A stretch of DNA of 22,098 nt, from contig CAZFDK010000046.1 in the NCBI GenBank assembly GCA_964518305.1, positions 1 to 22,098 of the forward strand, given 5' to 3'. The number at the start of each line of letters is the position of its first letter. The stretch's first letter is position 1. A program made the translations under genes and the position numbers. The notes under the pieces were generated by a model that saw only the letters and a list, made by a program, of their open reading frames with translations, made no database searches and was not told the origin of the DNA. This document shows positions 7,846 to 14,563 of the stretch, piece by piece. The stretch is from Caribbeanibacter sp964518305. Its GTDB lineage: Bacteria; Gemmatimonadota; Gemmatimonadetes; Palauibacterales; Palauibacteraceae.

Positions 7846-8597
7846 TCGAGCACCCCCGCCAGCATGCGGTCGGAGACGTCACCGGTCAGGCGCAGGAAGA
7901 TCTCCTCCAGGTCCCCCCGCTCGGTCTCGGCGCGCCTCCGGAGCTCCGCCATGGTCCCCTGGGCCAGCAACCGGCCCTCGCTCACCACGGCCAGGCGATC
8001 GGCCAGGGCTTCGGCGAACTGGAGCGTGTGGGTGGAGATGAGCACGGTCCCGTCCCTGGCGGCGAAGGAGCTGATCAGGTTCCGGAAGATCCGCGCGGCC
8101 TGTGGGTCCATGCCCACCATGGGCTCGTCCACCACCAGTACCTGCGGCTGGTGAATCAGGGCCCCGGAGATGATGAGCTTCTGGCGCATACCGTGGCTGT
8201 AGGATTCCACGAGCCGGTCGCCCCGGGGCGTGAGGTCCCACAGCTCCAGGAGCTCGTCGATGCGCTCCTCCACGTGCGGTCCCCGCTCGCCGTGGAGTCC
8301 GGCGGAAAACCGGAGGAGCTCCCGACCCGTCACTTTCTCGTACACGTAGGGCCGGTCGGGCACGTAGCCCAGCTCGCCCTTGGCCAGATCCGGCTCCCGG
8401 ACCACGTCGTGGCCAGCTACCACCGCCCGCCCGTCGTCCGGGCGGAGGATGCCGGCCAGGGTGCGGAGGGCCGTGGTCTTCCCGGCGCCGTTGCGACCCA
8501 GGAGCGCCACCATCTCGCCGGCCTCGACCTCCAGGTCCAGACCGTCGACGGCAGCGTAGTCGCCGAACCGCTTGGTCAGCCCCTCGAGCCGGATCAT
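7842..8597 (-). CDS. ABC transporter ATP-binding protein
   Basis: 251 residues. Walker A is GRNGAGKTT (residues 34-42, Lys40), Walker B is VLVVDEP and the switch His is in ISTHTLQFAE. The signature loop reads YSHGMRQK instead of LSGGQ, as is common in ATPases of ABC-2-type exporters. It powers the adjacent permease at the inner membrane. The ATG at 8597 overlaps the stop of the upstream gene by 4 nt (ATGA) and has GGAGG upstream. Its own stop overlaps the permease GTG, so the three proteins are probably made in fixed proportion. There is a short C-terminal tail (about 20-30 residues) after the usual core, with no second domain. Confidence 0.95.
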   Translation of the reverse strand: MIRLEGLTKRFGDYAAVDGLDLEVEAGEMVALLGRNGAGKTTALRTLAGILRPDDGRAVVAGHDVVREPDLAKGELGYVPDRPYVYEKVTGRELLRFSAGLHGERGPHVEERIDELLELWDLTPRGDRLVESYSHGMRQKLIISGALIHQPQVLVVDEPMVGMDPQAARIFRNLISSFAARDGTVLISTHTLQFAEALADRLAVVSEGRLLAQGTMAELRRRAETERGDLEEIFLRLTGDVSDRMLAGVLE

Positions 8598-9577
8598 GGC
8601 GGTCCTCCGTCGGTCGTGTCCCGTTCGTCCCGTTGCCGCAGCTCCCGTGGCTGCCGTGGCCGCATCTCTCGTCGCCCGGCTGCCGGCGAGGTGGTATCGG
8701 CGGGCGAGAAGGCCAGCTCGAAGGCCGTGCGTTCCAGGCGGAGCGTTGAGCCCAGCCGTGCCTCCAGCAGCCGGCCGTCCTCGTCGACCCACACCGTGAC
8801 GGGCAGGCCGCCCTCCGCGGGTGTCAGCCGCCACGCCCGCACGGTGTCGGTGCCCGCCACGGCCCAGCCCCCGGTGGCCGTGTCCCGATGGGCGCTGTCC
8901 GGGTAGATCCGGTCCGCCACTTCCTGGACCTGAAGCTCCACGGTCCGCACGGAGCCAGAGCGGGGGTCCAGCACGCGCACCGCCACGGGGCGGCCAGGCT
9001 CTATGTCGGGATCGGCCGCGAGGCGCAGGGGGAGCGCGCCCATGGGAACGAGGCCACCCCGGGTGGAGATCCGCACCGTGTCGGTGCGCCCGCCGCGTCG
9101 GACCGCGGCCACCAGGGTCGAGTCGCCCCGCACCAGGCCCGAGGCGCCGAGGGTGTCGCCGCCCGCAGAGTCCGCCGGCCCGGAGGCACCGGAGGCGAGC
9201 CCGCCCGGGCCTGACAGGCCGGAGAGGAGGGAGCCGGTAGCCCGGGCGGTGAAGCGCTCCAGCCCCAGGTCGGCCCCGAGCCGGGCCGTGGTCTCCGCCC
9301 GCAGCGACCCGGACATGCCCTCCGGACCCCCGTCCATCTCCAGGAGTGTGGACAGGTCGAATCCGCCGCCGGGCAGGGTGTCCAGCTGCACCCGGGCCCA
9401 TCCCATGCGCCGGTCGTCCCAGGTGAGACTGTAGTAGGCGGGCCCCGGGGGGATGCCGCTGGCCGCCCGGGTGAGGACCCTGGCGCGAGCCGGGAAGTAC
9501 TCCCGCTTCACGTGCCAGCCGAGCGCGCCGGCCCAGGCGACCAGGAGTCCGACGGCGAGTATCGTGCGTCTCGACAT
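8594..9577 (-). CDS. Membrane-anchored periplasmic protein of ABC exporter unit
   Basis: 327 residues from ATG at 9577 (GAGG 8 nt upstream). One N-terminal hydrophobic segment (about residues 4-20, TILAVGLLVAWAGALGW) looks like an uncleaved anchor. The rest is soluble and probably periplasmic. A Gly/Ala/Ser-rich stretch (about 120-150) splits two beta-rich parts. The region TVWVDEDGRLLEARLG followed by LERTAFELAF resembles the part that precedes the catalytic core in transglutaminase-like proteins, but no Cys-His-Asp core follows. The C-terminus is Arg/Glu-rich. Its stop overlaps the ATPase start by 4 nt, so it is very likely a component or partner of the exporter. The family resemblance is from memory and only moderate; function is unknown. 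Confidence 0.75.
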   Translation of the reverse strand: MSRRTILAVGLLVAWAGALGWHVKREYFPARARVLTRAASGIPPGPAYYSLTWDDRRMGWARVQLDTLPGGGFDLSTLLEMDGGPEGMSGSLRAETTARLGADLGLERFTARATGSLLSGLSGPGGLASGASGPADSAGGDTLGASGLVRGDSTLVAAVRRGGRTDTVRISTRGGLVPMGALPLRLAADPDIEPGRPVAVRVLDPRSGSVRTVELQVQEVADRIYPDSAHRDTATGGWAVAGTDTVRAWRLTPAEGGLPVTVWVDEDGRLLEARLGSTLRLERTAFELAFSPADTTSPAAGRREMRPRQPRELRQRDERDTTDGGPP

Positions 9578-9589
9578 GGTGGACGCCTC

Positions 9590-9601
9590 GCGGGTTCCCG
9601 C
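9590..9601. repeat. 12-bp palindrome between etfA and exporter unit
   Basis: GCGGGTTCCCGC is a perfect palindrome in the 55-nt gap between the etfA stop and the ATG of the membrane-anchored protein. It could be a weak operator or part of a processing hairpin. A T-tract is absent, so a terminator is unlikely. Confidence 0.3.
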
Positions 9602-9632
9602 CCGGACGGTGCCCGCCCCGGCGGAAGCCCCG

Positions 9633-10619
9633 CTAGCCCCCGTCCTCCCGGATCTTCCGAATCTCCTCGGTGAGCTCCGGAACGACGTCGAAGAGGTCAC
9701 CGACGATGCCGTAGTCCGCCACGTCGAAGATCGGCGCTTCCGGGTCCTTGTTGACCGCCACGATCACGTTCGACGTGCGCATTCCGGCCAGGTGCTGGAT
9801 CGCACCGCTGATCCCGACCGCCACGTACAGGTTCGGCGATACCACCTTGCCGGTCTGTCCGACCTGCTCGGCGTGCGGGCGCCAGCCGGCGTCCACGACG
9901 GCCCGGCTGGCTCCCAGCGCCGTGCCGGGCCCGAGCGCGTCGACCAGGTCCTCGAGCAGGTCCCAGTTCTCGGGGCCCTGCATGCCGCGCCCCCCGGAGA
10001 CCACCTGGCTCGCCTCGGCCACGTCCAGCTTCCCCTCCTCCGAGGTCTCGACCGGACCCACACGAGTGTGGACGGGATCGGGGTCGACTTCCAGCTCCTC
10101 GTGCTCGCCGCGCCCCTGGCTCTCTTCCGGGATGAAGACGTTGGGACGAATGCTCATGAGGGCCGGGCTCCCGTCGAACCCGACGCGGGCGAGGGCCTTG
10201 TCCGCGTAGATCGGACGCGTGACGACCGGCTCCCCGTCCTCCACCTCGATCTCCGTGATCTCCGTGGCCAGCCCCCGGCCCAACCGGGCGGCGACGCGGG
10301 GCGCCAGGTCCTTCCCCCGGGCGGAGGCCGGGAAGAGCACCGCCGCGTACTCCTCCTGCTCCACCAGGTACTGGAACGCCCGCACCAGGGCGTCGGGGTG
10401 ATACACGCCGAAGTCCTCGTTTTCGGCGGTGAAGATCCGATCGGCGCCGAAGCCGGCCAGCGACGCCACCTCGTCGCCGGAACCCGGCGGGCCCGCCGAG
10501 ACCACGTTCACGTCGCCGCCCAGCTCGTCGGCCAGGCGGCGCGCCCCGGTGACGATCTCCCGCGAGACTCCTCTCAGCTGCGAGCCCCGAAGCTCCGCGT
10601 ACGCGAGTACGTCGCTCAT
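9633..10619 (-). CDS. etfA: Electron transfer flavoprotein alpha subunit
   Basis: 328 residues. Together with EtfB it forms a soluble FAD heterodimer that carries electrons from acyl-CoA and other dehydrogenases to the quinone pool or another acceptor. The C-terminal FAD domain is complete: GASRAVVDAGW, then GQTGKVVSPNLYVAVGISGA (about 254-273), then NKDPEAPIFDVADYGIVGD. The N-terminal Etf fold is intact. The ATG at 10619 overlaps the last base of the etfB stop (TGATG). A GTG three bases earlier (10622) is an alternative start adding one residue. The ribosome binding site is GAAGG. No ETF-quinone oxidoreductase gene is in the window. Length is typical. Confidence 0.96.
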   Translation of the reverse strand: MSDVLAYAELRGSQLRGVSREIVTGARRLADELGGDVNVVSAGPPGSGDEVASLAGFGADRIFTAENEDFGVYHPDALVRAFQYLVEQEEYAAVLFPASARGKDLAPRVAARLGRGLATEITEIEVEDGEPVVTRPIYADKALARVGFDGSPALMSIRPNVFIPEESQGRGEHEELEVDPDPVHTRVGPVETSEEGKLDVAEASQVVSGGRGMQGPENWDLLEDLVDALGPGTALGASRAVVDAGWRPHAEQVGQTGKVVSPNLYVAVGISGAIQHLAGMRTSNVIVAVNKDPEAPIFDVADYGIVGDLFDVVPELTEEIRKIREDGG

Positions 10620-11368
10620 CACAGCACCTTCGCTTCCTCGTGGAGACGGCGCGCCAGCTCCGGGGCCGCCTCGGGCCCCTCGCCGACGATCTCGCCGTCA
10701 GTCTCCTCCTCGGGCTCCTGGATGGAGATCAACTCGGTCGACGCCTCGGCCAGCTCGACATCCTTCTGCTCCAGCGGCTTCTTCTTCGCCGCCATGATGC
10801 CTTTGAGGTCGGCGTACCGGGGCTCGTTGAGGCCCTTCTGTGCCGAGACGACGGCCGGCAGCTCGAGCTCCACCAGCTCGTGGCCGCCCTCCACCTCGCG
10901 TCGGGCGACGGCGCGGCCGTCTTCCACGTCGAGGTCCACGACTACGGTGGCGCAGGACAGCCCGAGCATCTCGGCCACCATGGGCGGCACCTGCATGTTG
11001 TCGTCGTCGATGGCCTGCTTCCCGAAGAGCACGAGGTCGAAGTCCCGGTCCTGGAGCTCGGCGGCCAGCGCCCGGGCCACGGTGAGCCCGTCCAGGGGGG
11101 GCGTGCCCTCCAGGAGGACCGCCTCGTCCGCCCCCATGGCGAGGGCGTTCCGGAGCTGCTCCTCGGCGTCGTCCGGGCCCAGGCACAGCGCGGTGATCGA
11201 GCCCTCGCCCTGCTCCTCCCGGATCTGGATCGCCTCCTCGACGGCGTATTCGTCGTAGGGGTTCACCACGTACTTGACGCCGGAGGTGTCGATGCCCTCT
11301 CCGTCCCCGGCGACCCGTATCCGGGTGCCCGAGTCCGGCACTCTCTTCACACAGACGATGATGTTCAC
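10619..11368 (-). CDS. etfB: Electron transfer flavoprotein beta subunit
   Basis: 249 residues. It is the AMP-binding partner of EtfA and is docked by the partner dehydrogenases. The N-terminus MNIIVCVKRVPDSGTRIRV, then NPYDEYAVEEAI and the later FGKQAIDDDNMQV are characteristic of the family. The start is GTG at 11368, with GAGG about 10 nt upstream. It is the first gene of the etfBA pair. The 180-nt region upstream holds direct repeats and a dyad. The protein is rich in Asp and Glu, as are several others in this window. Confidence 0.96.
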   Translation of the reverse strand: MNIIVCVKRVPDSGTRIRVAGDGEGIDTSGVKYVVNPYDEYAVEEAIQIREEQGEGSITALCLGPDDAEEQLRNALAMGADEAVLLEGTPPLDGLTVARALAAELQDRDFDLVLFGKQAIDDDNMQVPPMVAEMLGLSCATVVVDLDVEDGRAVARREVEGGHELVELELPAVVSAQKGLNEPRYADLKGIMAAKKKPLEQKDVELAEASTELISIQEPEEETDGEIVGEGPEAAPELARRLHEEAKVL

Positions 11369-11382
11369 GGCAAGTCGTCCTC

Positions 11383-11404
11383 TATGCTGTCGTGTATGCT
11401 GTCG
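11383..11404. repeat. Direct repeat pair TATGCTGTCG upstream of etfB
   Basis: TATGCTGTCG occurs at 11383-11392 and 11395-11404, a perfect 10-bp repeat with a 12-nt period. It lies 15-36 nt before the etfB start, so it sits in the leader or promoter of the etf genes. Confidence 0.6.
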
Positions 11405-11420
11405 CTCGTGCGCTCACTCG

Positions 11421-11458
11421 CGACGGTGGTTCCGTCGGCTACGATGGTTCTGTCGGCT
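11421..11458. promoter_or_regulatory. Operator-like direct repeats and dyad upstream of etfB
   Basis: TGGTTCCGTCGGCT (11427-11440) and TGGTTCTGTCGGCT (11445-11458) match at 13 of 14 positions with an 18-nt period. The first copy also forms a perfect dyad with the sequence before it: CGACGG-TGGTT-CCGTCG (11421-11437). The arrangement suits a regulator binding side by side, but no regulator gene is nearby. Confidence 0.4.
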
Positions 11459-11499
11459 CGTCCAGTCGGGCGAGACGTGGAGCGCGGTCGCCCGGGAGA

Positions 11500-11516
11500 C
11501 GCCGAAGCTATCGGCG
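11500..11516. terminator. Possible hairpin downstream of nfo
   Basis: CGCCGA-AGCTA-TCGGCG is a perfect 6-bp stem with a 5-nt loop. It starts 32 nt beyond the nfo stop on the minus strand. It lacks a T-tract, so it is at best a weak terminator; it may instead belong to the etfB control region. Confidence 0.3.
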
Positions 11517-11548
11517 ACGATCGCGGGCGTCCAGACGAGCGCCACCGC

Positions 11549-12451
11549 TCAGCCGCCCGCCAGCGACCGCAGCCGTCCGAGGTTCGCCCGGTCGCGTGCC
11601 GTGGCGTCGTCCCCCTTCGGCGTCTCTATGACGCGGGGCACACGATCGAGGCTCCGATCCGCCATGAGCGCCGAGAAGGCCGGATCCCCGAGCTCTCCCT
11701 CGCCGATGTCCGCGTGCCGGTCTTTGCGGCTGCCCCTGGAATGGCGGGAGTCGTTGACGTGGAAGAGACGCAGGCGGTCCAGGCCGATCGTTCGATCGAA
11801 CTCCTCCATGACGCCCCGGTAGTCCTCCCGCAGATCGTAGCCGGCGGCGTACGCGTGACAGGTGTCCAGACACACCCCGAGCCGCTCCCGCTGTGGCCGC
11901 GGCACGGCTTCGAGGAGCTGATTCAGCTCCTCGAAGCGCCAGCCCAGGGCCGTGCCGGAGCCGGCAGTGGTCTCCATGAGAACCGTCGTGGGCCCGGGGT
12001 GATCGGCGATGGCGCGGGACAGGGCCTCGGCGTTCCGCTGCAGGGCCCGCTGCCGGTCGCCGCCGGTGGCGTTGCCGGGATGGGTCACGAGGTAGTCGAG
12101 CCCGAGCCGCACGCAACGGTCCAGCTCCGAGCGGAAGGCCCGCTCCGACTTCTCGAACAGATCGTCCTTCTCCGAGGCGAGGTTGATCAGGTAGCTGTCG
12201 TGGGAGACGGTGACCTGGAGATCGCTCTCCTCCAGGGCGTCCCGGAAGGCCTCCACCTCGTCCTCCTCGAGGCCCCGGTCGGCCCACCGCTGTGGCTGGC
12301 CGGTGAAGATCTGGAGCGCCGTTGCGTCCAGTTGGTTCGCCCGGTCCACGGCCCGGTCCAGCCCGCCCGCGATGGACACGTGGGCCCCCAGCCACGGCTC
12401 CCCCGCCTGCAGGCCGCCGGCGCCGTCGGGCTCGGCCCGGGGCCCTGCCAT
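11549..12451 (-). CDS. nfo: Endonuclease IV (AP endonuclease)
   Basis: 300 residues. It cuts DNA 5' of abasic sites and removes 3' blocking groups in base excision repair, using three zinc ions. All nine metal ligands are present at the spacing of the E. coli enzyme: His84, His124, Glu160, Asp196, His199, His231, Asp244, His246 and Glu276, in motifs such as THPG, LDTCHAYAAG, HVNDS and DRHADIGEG. The ATG at 12451 is preceded by GGAGAG. Upstream extension is possible in frame but is Pro/Arg-rich and not family-like. The gene is divergent from the TolC-type gene across 220 nt and is followed, after 180 nt, by etfB on the same strand. Confidence 0.96.
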   Translation of the reverse strand: MAGPRAEPDGAGGLQAGEPWLGAHVSIAGGLDRAVDRANQLDATALQIFTGQPQRWADRGLEEDEVEAFRDALEESDLQVTVSHDSYLINLASEKDDLFEKSERAFRSELDRCVRLGLDYLVTHPGNATGGDRQRALQRNAEALSRAIADHPGPTTVLMETTAGSGTALGWRFEELNQLLEAVPRPQRERLGVCLDTCHAYAAGYDLREDYRGVMEEFDRTIGLDRLRLFHVNDSRHSRGSRKDRHADIGEGELGDPAFSALMADRSLDRVPRVIETPKGDDATARDRANLGRLRSLAGG

Positions 12452-12545
12452 CGTCTCTCCGACCGCCGACTCCGTCTCGCCGCTCAAAATCCAGCTCCTC
12501 GATGGTGGTATCCGCCGTGGCGATCTCCGTATCAGCTCCGTCCGG

Positions 12546-12575
12546 TTGCCGCGTTGCCGCAGTTGCATCTACTGT
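12546..12575 (+). promoter_or_regulatory. Weak promoter candidate for the TolC-type operon
   Basis: TTGCCG (12546-12551), an 18-nt spacer and TACTGT (12570-12575). The -35 matches four of six bases and the -10 only three of six. The element sits within tandem GTTGCCGC GTTGCCGC A GTTGC repeats. Confidence 0.3.
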
Positions 12576-12603
12576 ACCGGGTCCAGCACACCTGAAGCCT
12601 GTC

Positions 12604-12620
12604 GGACCGCAGGTCGGTCC
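12604..12620. promoter_or_regulatory. Dyad in the TolC-type operon leader
   Basis: GGACCG-CAGGT-CGGTCC is a perfect 6-5-6 inverted repeat 52 nt before the ATG. It could be an operator or a leader hairpin. No regulator gene lies next to it. Confidence 0.35.
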
Positions 12621-12671
12621 ACCGGGAATGCACCGGAGGCAGAGGCACCCGCTCCCGCAACCATTCGCAGC

Positions 12672-14033
12672 ATGACCCGGATCACGACCGCCGCCACTGC
12701 CGCCTCTCTCCTCGCCGCCGCGCTCCTCGCTGCCCCCCATGCAGCGAGGGCGCAGGAGGAGGACCGCGCTTCCGAGCCCGTCTTCTCCGACACCTCGGCC
12801 CGTGCTGTCTCGCTGGACGAGGCCATCAGGATCGCGCTGCGTCGCAACCCGAACCTGGAGGAGAGCCGGGCGAACCTGAACCTGGCCCAGTACGACCGCC
12901 TCACCGCGACGGGCAGCTTCCTTCCCAGCCTGAACCTGGGCTACGGCTACAGCAACGCCAGCACCGGCCGCCTCGATCCCACGGGCCAGACGATCACCCG
13001 CACGTCCTATACCCTCCAGCTCGGCGGCAGCCTCACCCTCTTCGACGGCTTCCGCCGCTTTCGCGAGCTCCGAAGCTCGCGGCTCCAGGTGCAGGCCGAA
13101 CGGGCCGGCTACCGGGAGACCCGGTACGAGGTGATCCGCCGGGTGAAGCAGGCGTACTACGACGCCGTGGCGAACCGGGAGCTGGTGGTCGTCGAGCGGG
13201 ACCGTGTCGAGCGCCAGCGGAACCAGCTCCAGTTCGTCCGGGAGCAGGTGAAGGCGGGCCGCGCTACCCGTTCGGACCGCCTGCGCTCCGAGGTGGAGCT
13301 CAACAATGCCCGGCTGGCGCTGCTCAACGCCCGTAACGACGCCCGGGCGAGCCGGTATCGGCTGGCCCAGGCCCTGGGCAGCCAGGGGCGGCTGGCGCCC
13401 AGGCAGGACTCCACGCTGGCGCCGGACACCCTGACCTACGGCCGCTCCGCGGTGATGCGCATGGCCCTGCAGTCCGGCCCCTCCCTGGAGGCGGCGGAGG
13501 CCCAGGTGGAGGCGGCCCGGGCAGAGGTGGAGGCGAGCAAGTCCTCCTACCTGCCGTCCCTCTCGCTGCAGGGCGGGTACGCCTGGCAGAACCCCGAGTT
13601 TCCGCCCGAGAACAGGAGCTGGAGCCTGACGATCCAGGGCAGCCTCCCCCTCTTCGACGGCTTCCAGCGCGAGGCGCAGGTGTTCCGCGCCGAGGCCCAG
13701 ATGGAGATGGCCCGCGCCCAGCGCACCGCGGCGGAGCTCGCGCTGCGCACCGAGATCGACGCCGCCTACAGCCAGGTGGAGGCGGCCCGGGCCGGGATGG
13801 ACCTTGCGCGAGCGAACGTGGAGCTGGCACGCGAGAGCCTTGATGTCACGAGGGAGCGGTACCGGCTGGGCCTGGCCTCCATCCTGGACCTCCAGGCCGC
13901 GCAGATCGACCTGGAGGAGGCCCAGGTGGAGTTGATCCAGCGGCGCTTCGACCACCGGATGGGCGTGGCCCAGCTGGAGGCCCTGGTCGGCCGGAGCCTG
14001 ACCGCGAGCAGCGAGGAGGAGAACCAGCCATGA
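12672..14033 (+). CDS. TolC-family outer membrane efflux protein
   Basis: 453 residues, outer membrane factor. Such proteins form trimeric barrels with a long periplasmic alpha-helical tunnel, serving type I secretion or tripartite efflux. The signal peptide is clear (about 1-27, cleavage near ARAQ). The two internal repeats typical of the family are visible: each contains a LPSLSL-like strand segment, a (L/P)LFDGF motif (about residues 122 and 331) and long Ala/Glu/Arg-rich helices. The conserved RY(R)LGLASILDLQAAQ segment is near the C-terminus. No membrane-fusion or RND partner gene is adjacent, which is unusual. Instead the stop overlaps the next gene by 4 nt (ATGA). No strong ribosome binding site is seen before the ATG. 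Confidence 0.92.
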   Translation: MTRITTAATAASLLAAALLAAPHAARAQEEDRASEPVFSDTSARAVSLDEAIRIALRRNPNLEESRANLNLAQYDRLTATGSFLPSLNLGYGYSNASTGRLDPTGQTITRTSYTLQLGGSLTLFDGFRRFRELRSSRLQVQAERAGYRETRYEVIRRVKQAYYDAVANRELVVVERDRVERQRNQLQFVREQVKAGRATRSDRLRSEVELNNARLALLNARNDARASRYRLAQALGSQGRLAPRQDSTLAPDTLTYGRSAVMRMALQSGPSLEAAEAQVEAARAEVEASKSSYLPSLSLQGGYAWQNPEFPPENRSWSLTIQGSLPLFDGFQREAQVFRAEAQMEMARAQRTAAELALRTEIDAAYSQVEAARAGMDLARANVELARESLDVTRERYRLGLASILDLQAAQIDLEEAQVELIQRRFDHRMGVAQLEALVGRSLTASSEEENQP

Positions 14034-14563
14034 GCCTGGTGGACTTCGACGAGCTCCCGGACTCGGCCCGCCTCTGGGCCTTCGGCGCCGATCGGTCGCC
14101 GAGCCCCACCGAGACGGCCCACCTCCTGGACCGGATGGAGTCCTTCCTGGAGGAGTGGACGGCCCACGACCGGAGGCTCCGTGCCGGATTCGACTGGCGG
14201 GAGCACCGCTTCCTGCTCATCGGACTGGACGAGTCGGCCGGAGACGCCTCGGGGTGCTCCATCGACGCTCTCCATCAGCAGATCCGCTCTCTCGAGGAGG
14301 AGCTCGGCACCACGATGCTGAACGGCGGCCGCGTGTGGCTGGAAGACAGCCGCGGCCGGATCCGCTCCCTCGACCGCCCGGCCTTCAGGCGGCTGGCGGA
14401 GGCCGACGAGGTGGGTCCGGGCACCGTGGTATTCGACCTCACGGTGGACCGCCTCTCCGACGTGCGGGAAGGCCGTTGGCGGCGGCCCGCCTCGGAGGGC
14501 TGGCACGCCGAGCTGCTCCCCGAGCGGCCCCCGGACGACGGTGAGGGCCGGGAGGAGGCATGA
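14030..14563 (+). CDS. Small conserved protein of unknown function
   Basis: 177 residues, no signal peptide and no membrane segment, probably cytosolic. It matches, from memory, a family widespread in Bacteroidota that is often labelled 'ABC transporter ATPase'. Shared features are an N-terminal VDFDELPDSARLW, then WTAHDRRL, then FLLIGLDES followed by GCSIDALHQQI, then a C-terminal VFDLTVDRLSD and W-H near the end. There is no Walker A, Walker B or ABC signature, so that label is not supported by the sequence. The ATG overlaps the TolC-type stop (ATGA), and the stop in turn overlaps the patatin start (ATGA), implying coupled translation. The invariant-looking Cys in GCSID may be functionally important. 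The function is unknown. Confidence 0.85.
   Translation: MSLVDFDELPDSARLWAFGADRSPSPTETAHLLDRMESFLEEWTAHDRRLRAGFDWREHRFLLIGLDESAGDASGCSIDALHQQIRSLEEELGTTMLNGGRVWLEDSRGRIRSLDRPAFRRLAEADEVGPGTVVFDLTVDRLSDVREGRWRRPASEGWHAELLPERPPDDGEGREEA

Noticed and set aside
10640..12595. Long plus-strand open frame across etfB and nfo
   Set aside because: It is antisense to two genes with full family motifs, and it runs through the etfB control region.
11508..13955. Very long open frame on the minus strand opposite nfo's upstream region and the TolC-type gene
   Set aside because: Its translation is compositionally biased and matches no family. The plus-strand TolC-type gene and minus-strand nfo (another frame) explain the same DNA with complete motifs. 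Long antisense frames are expected at this GC content.
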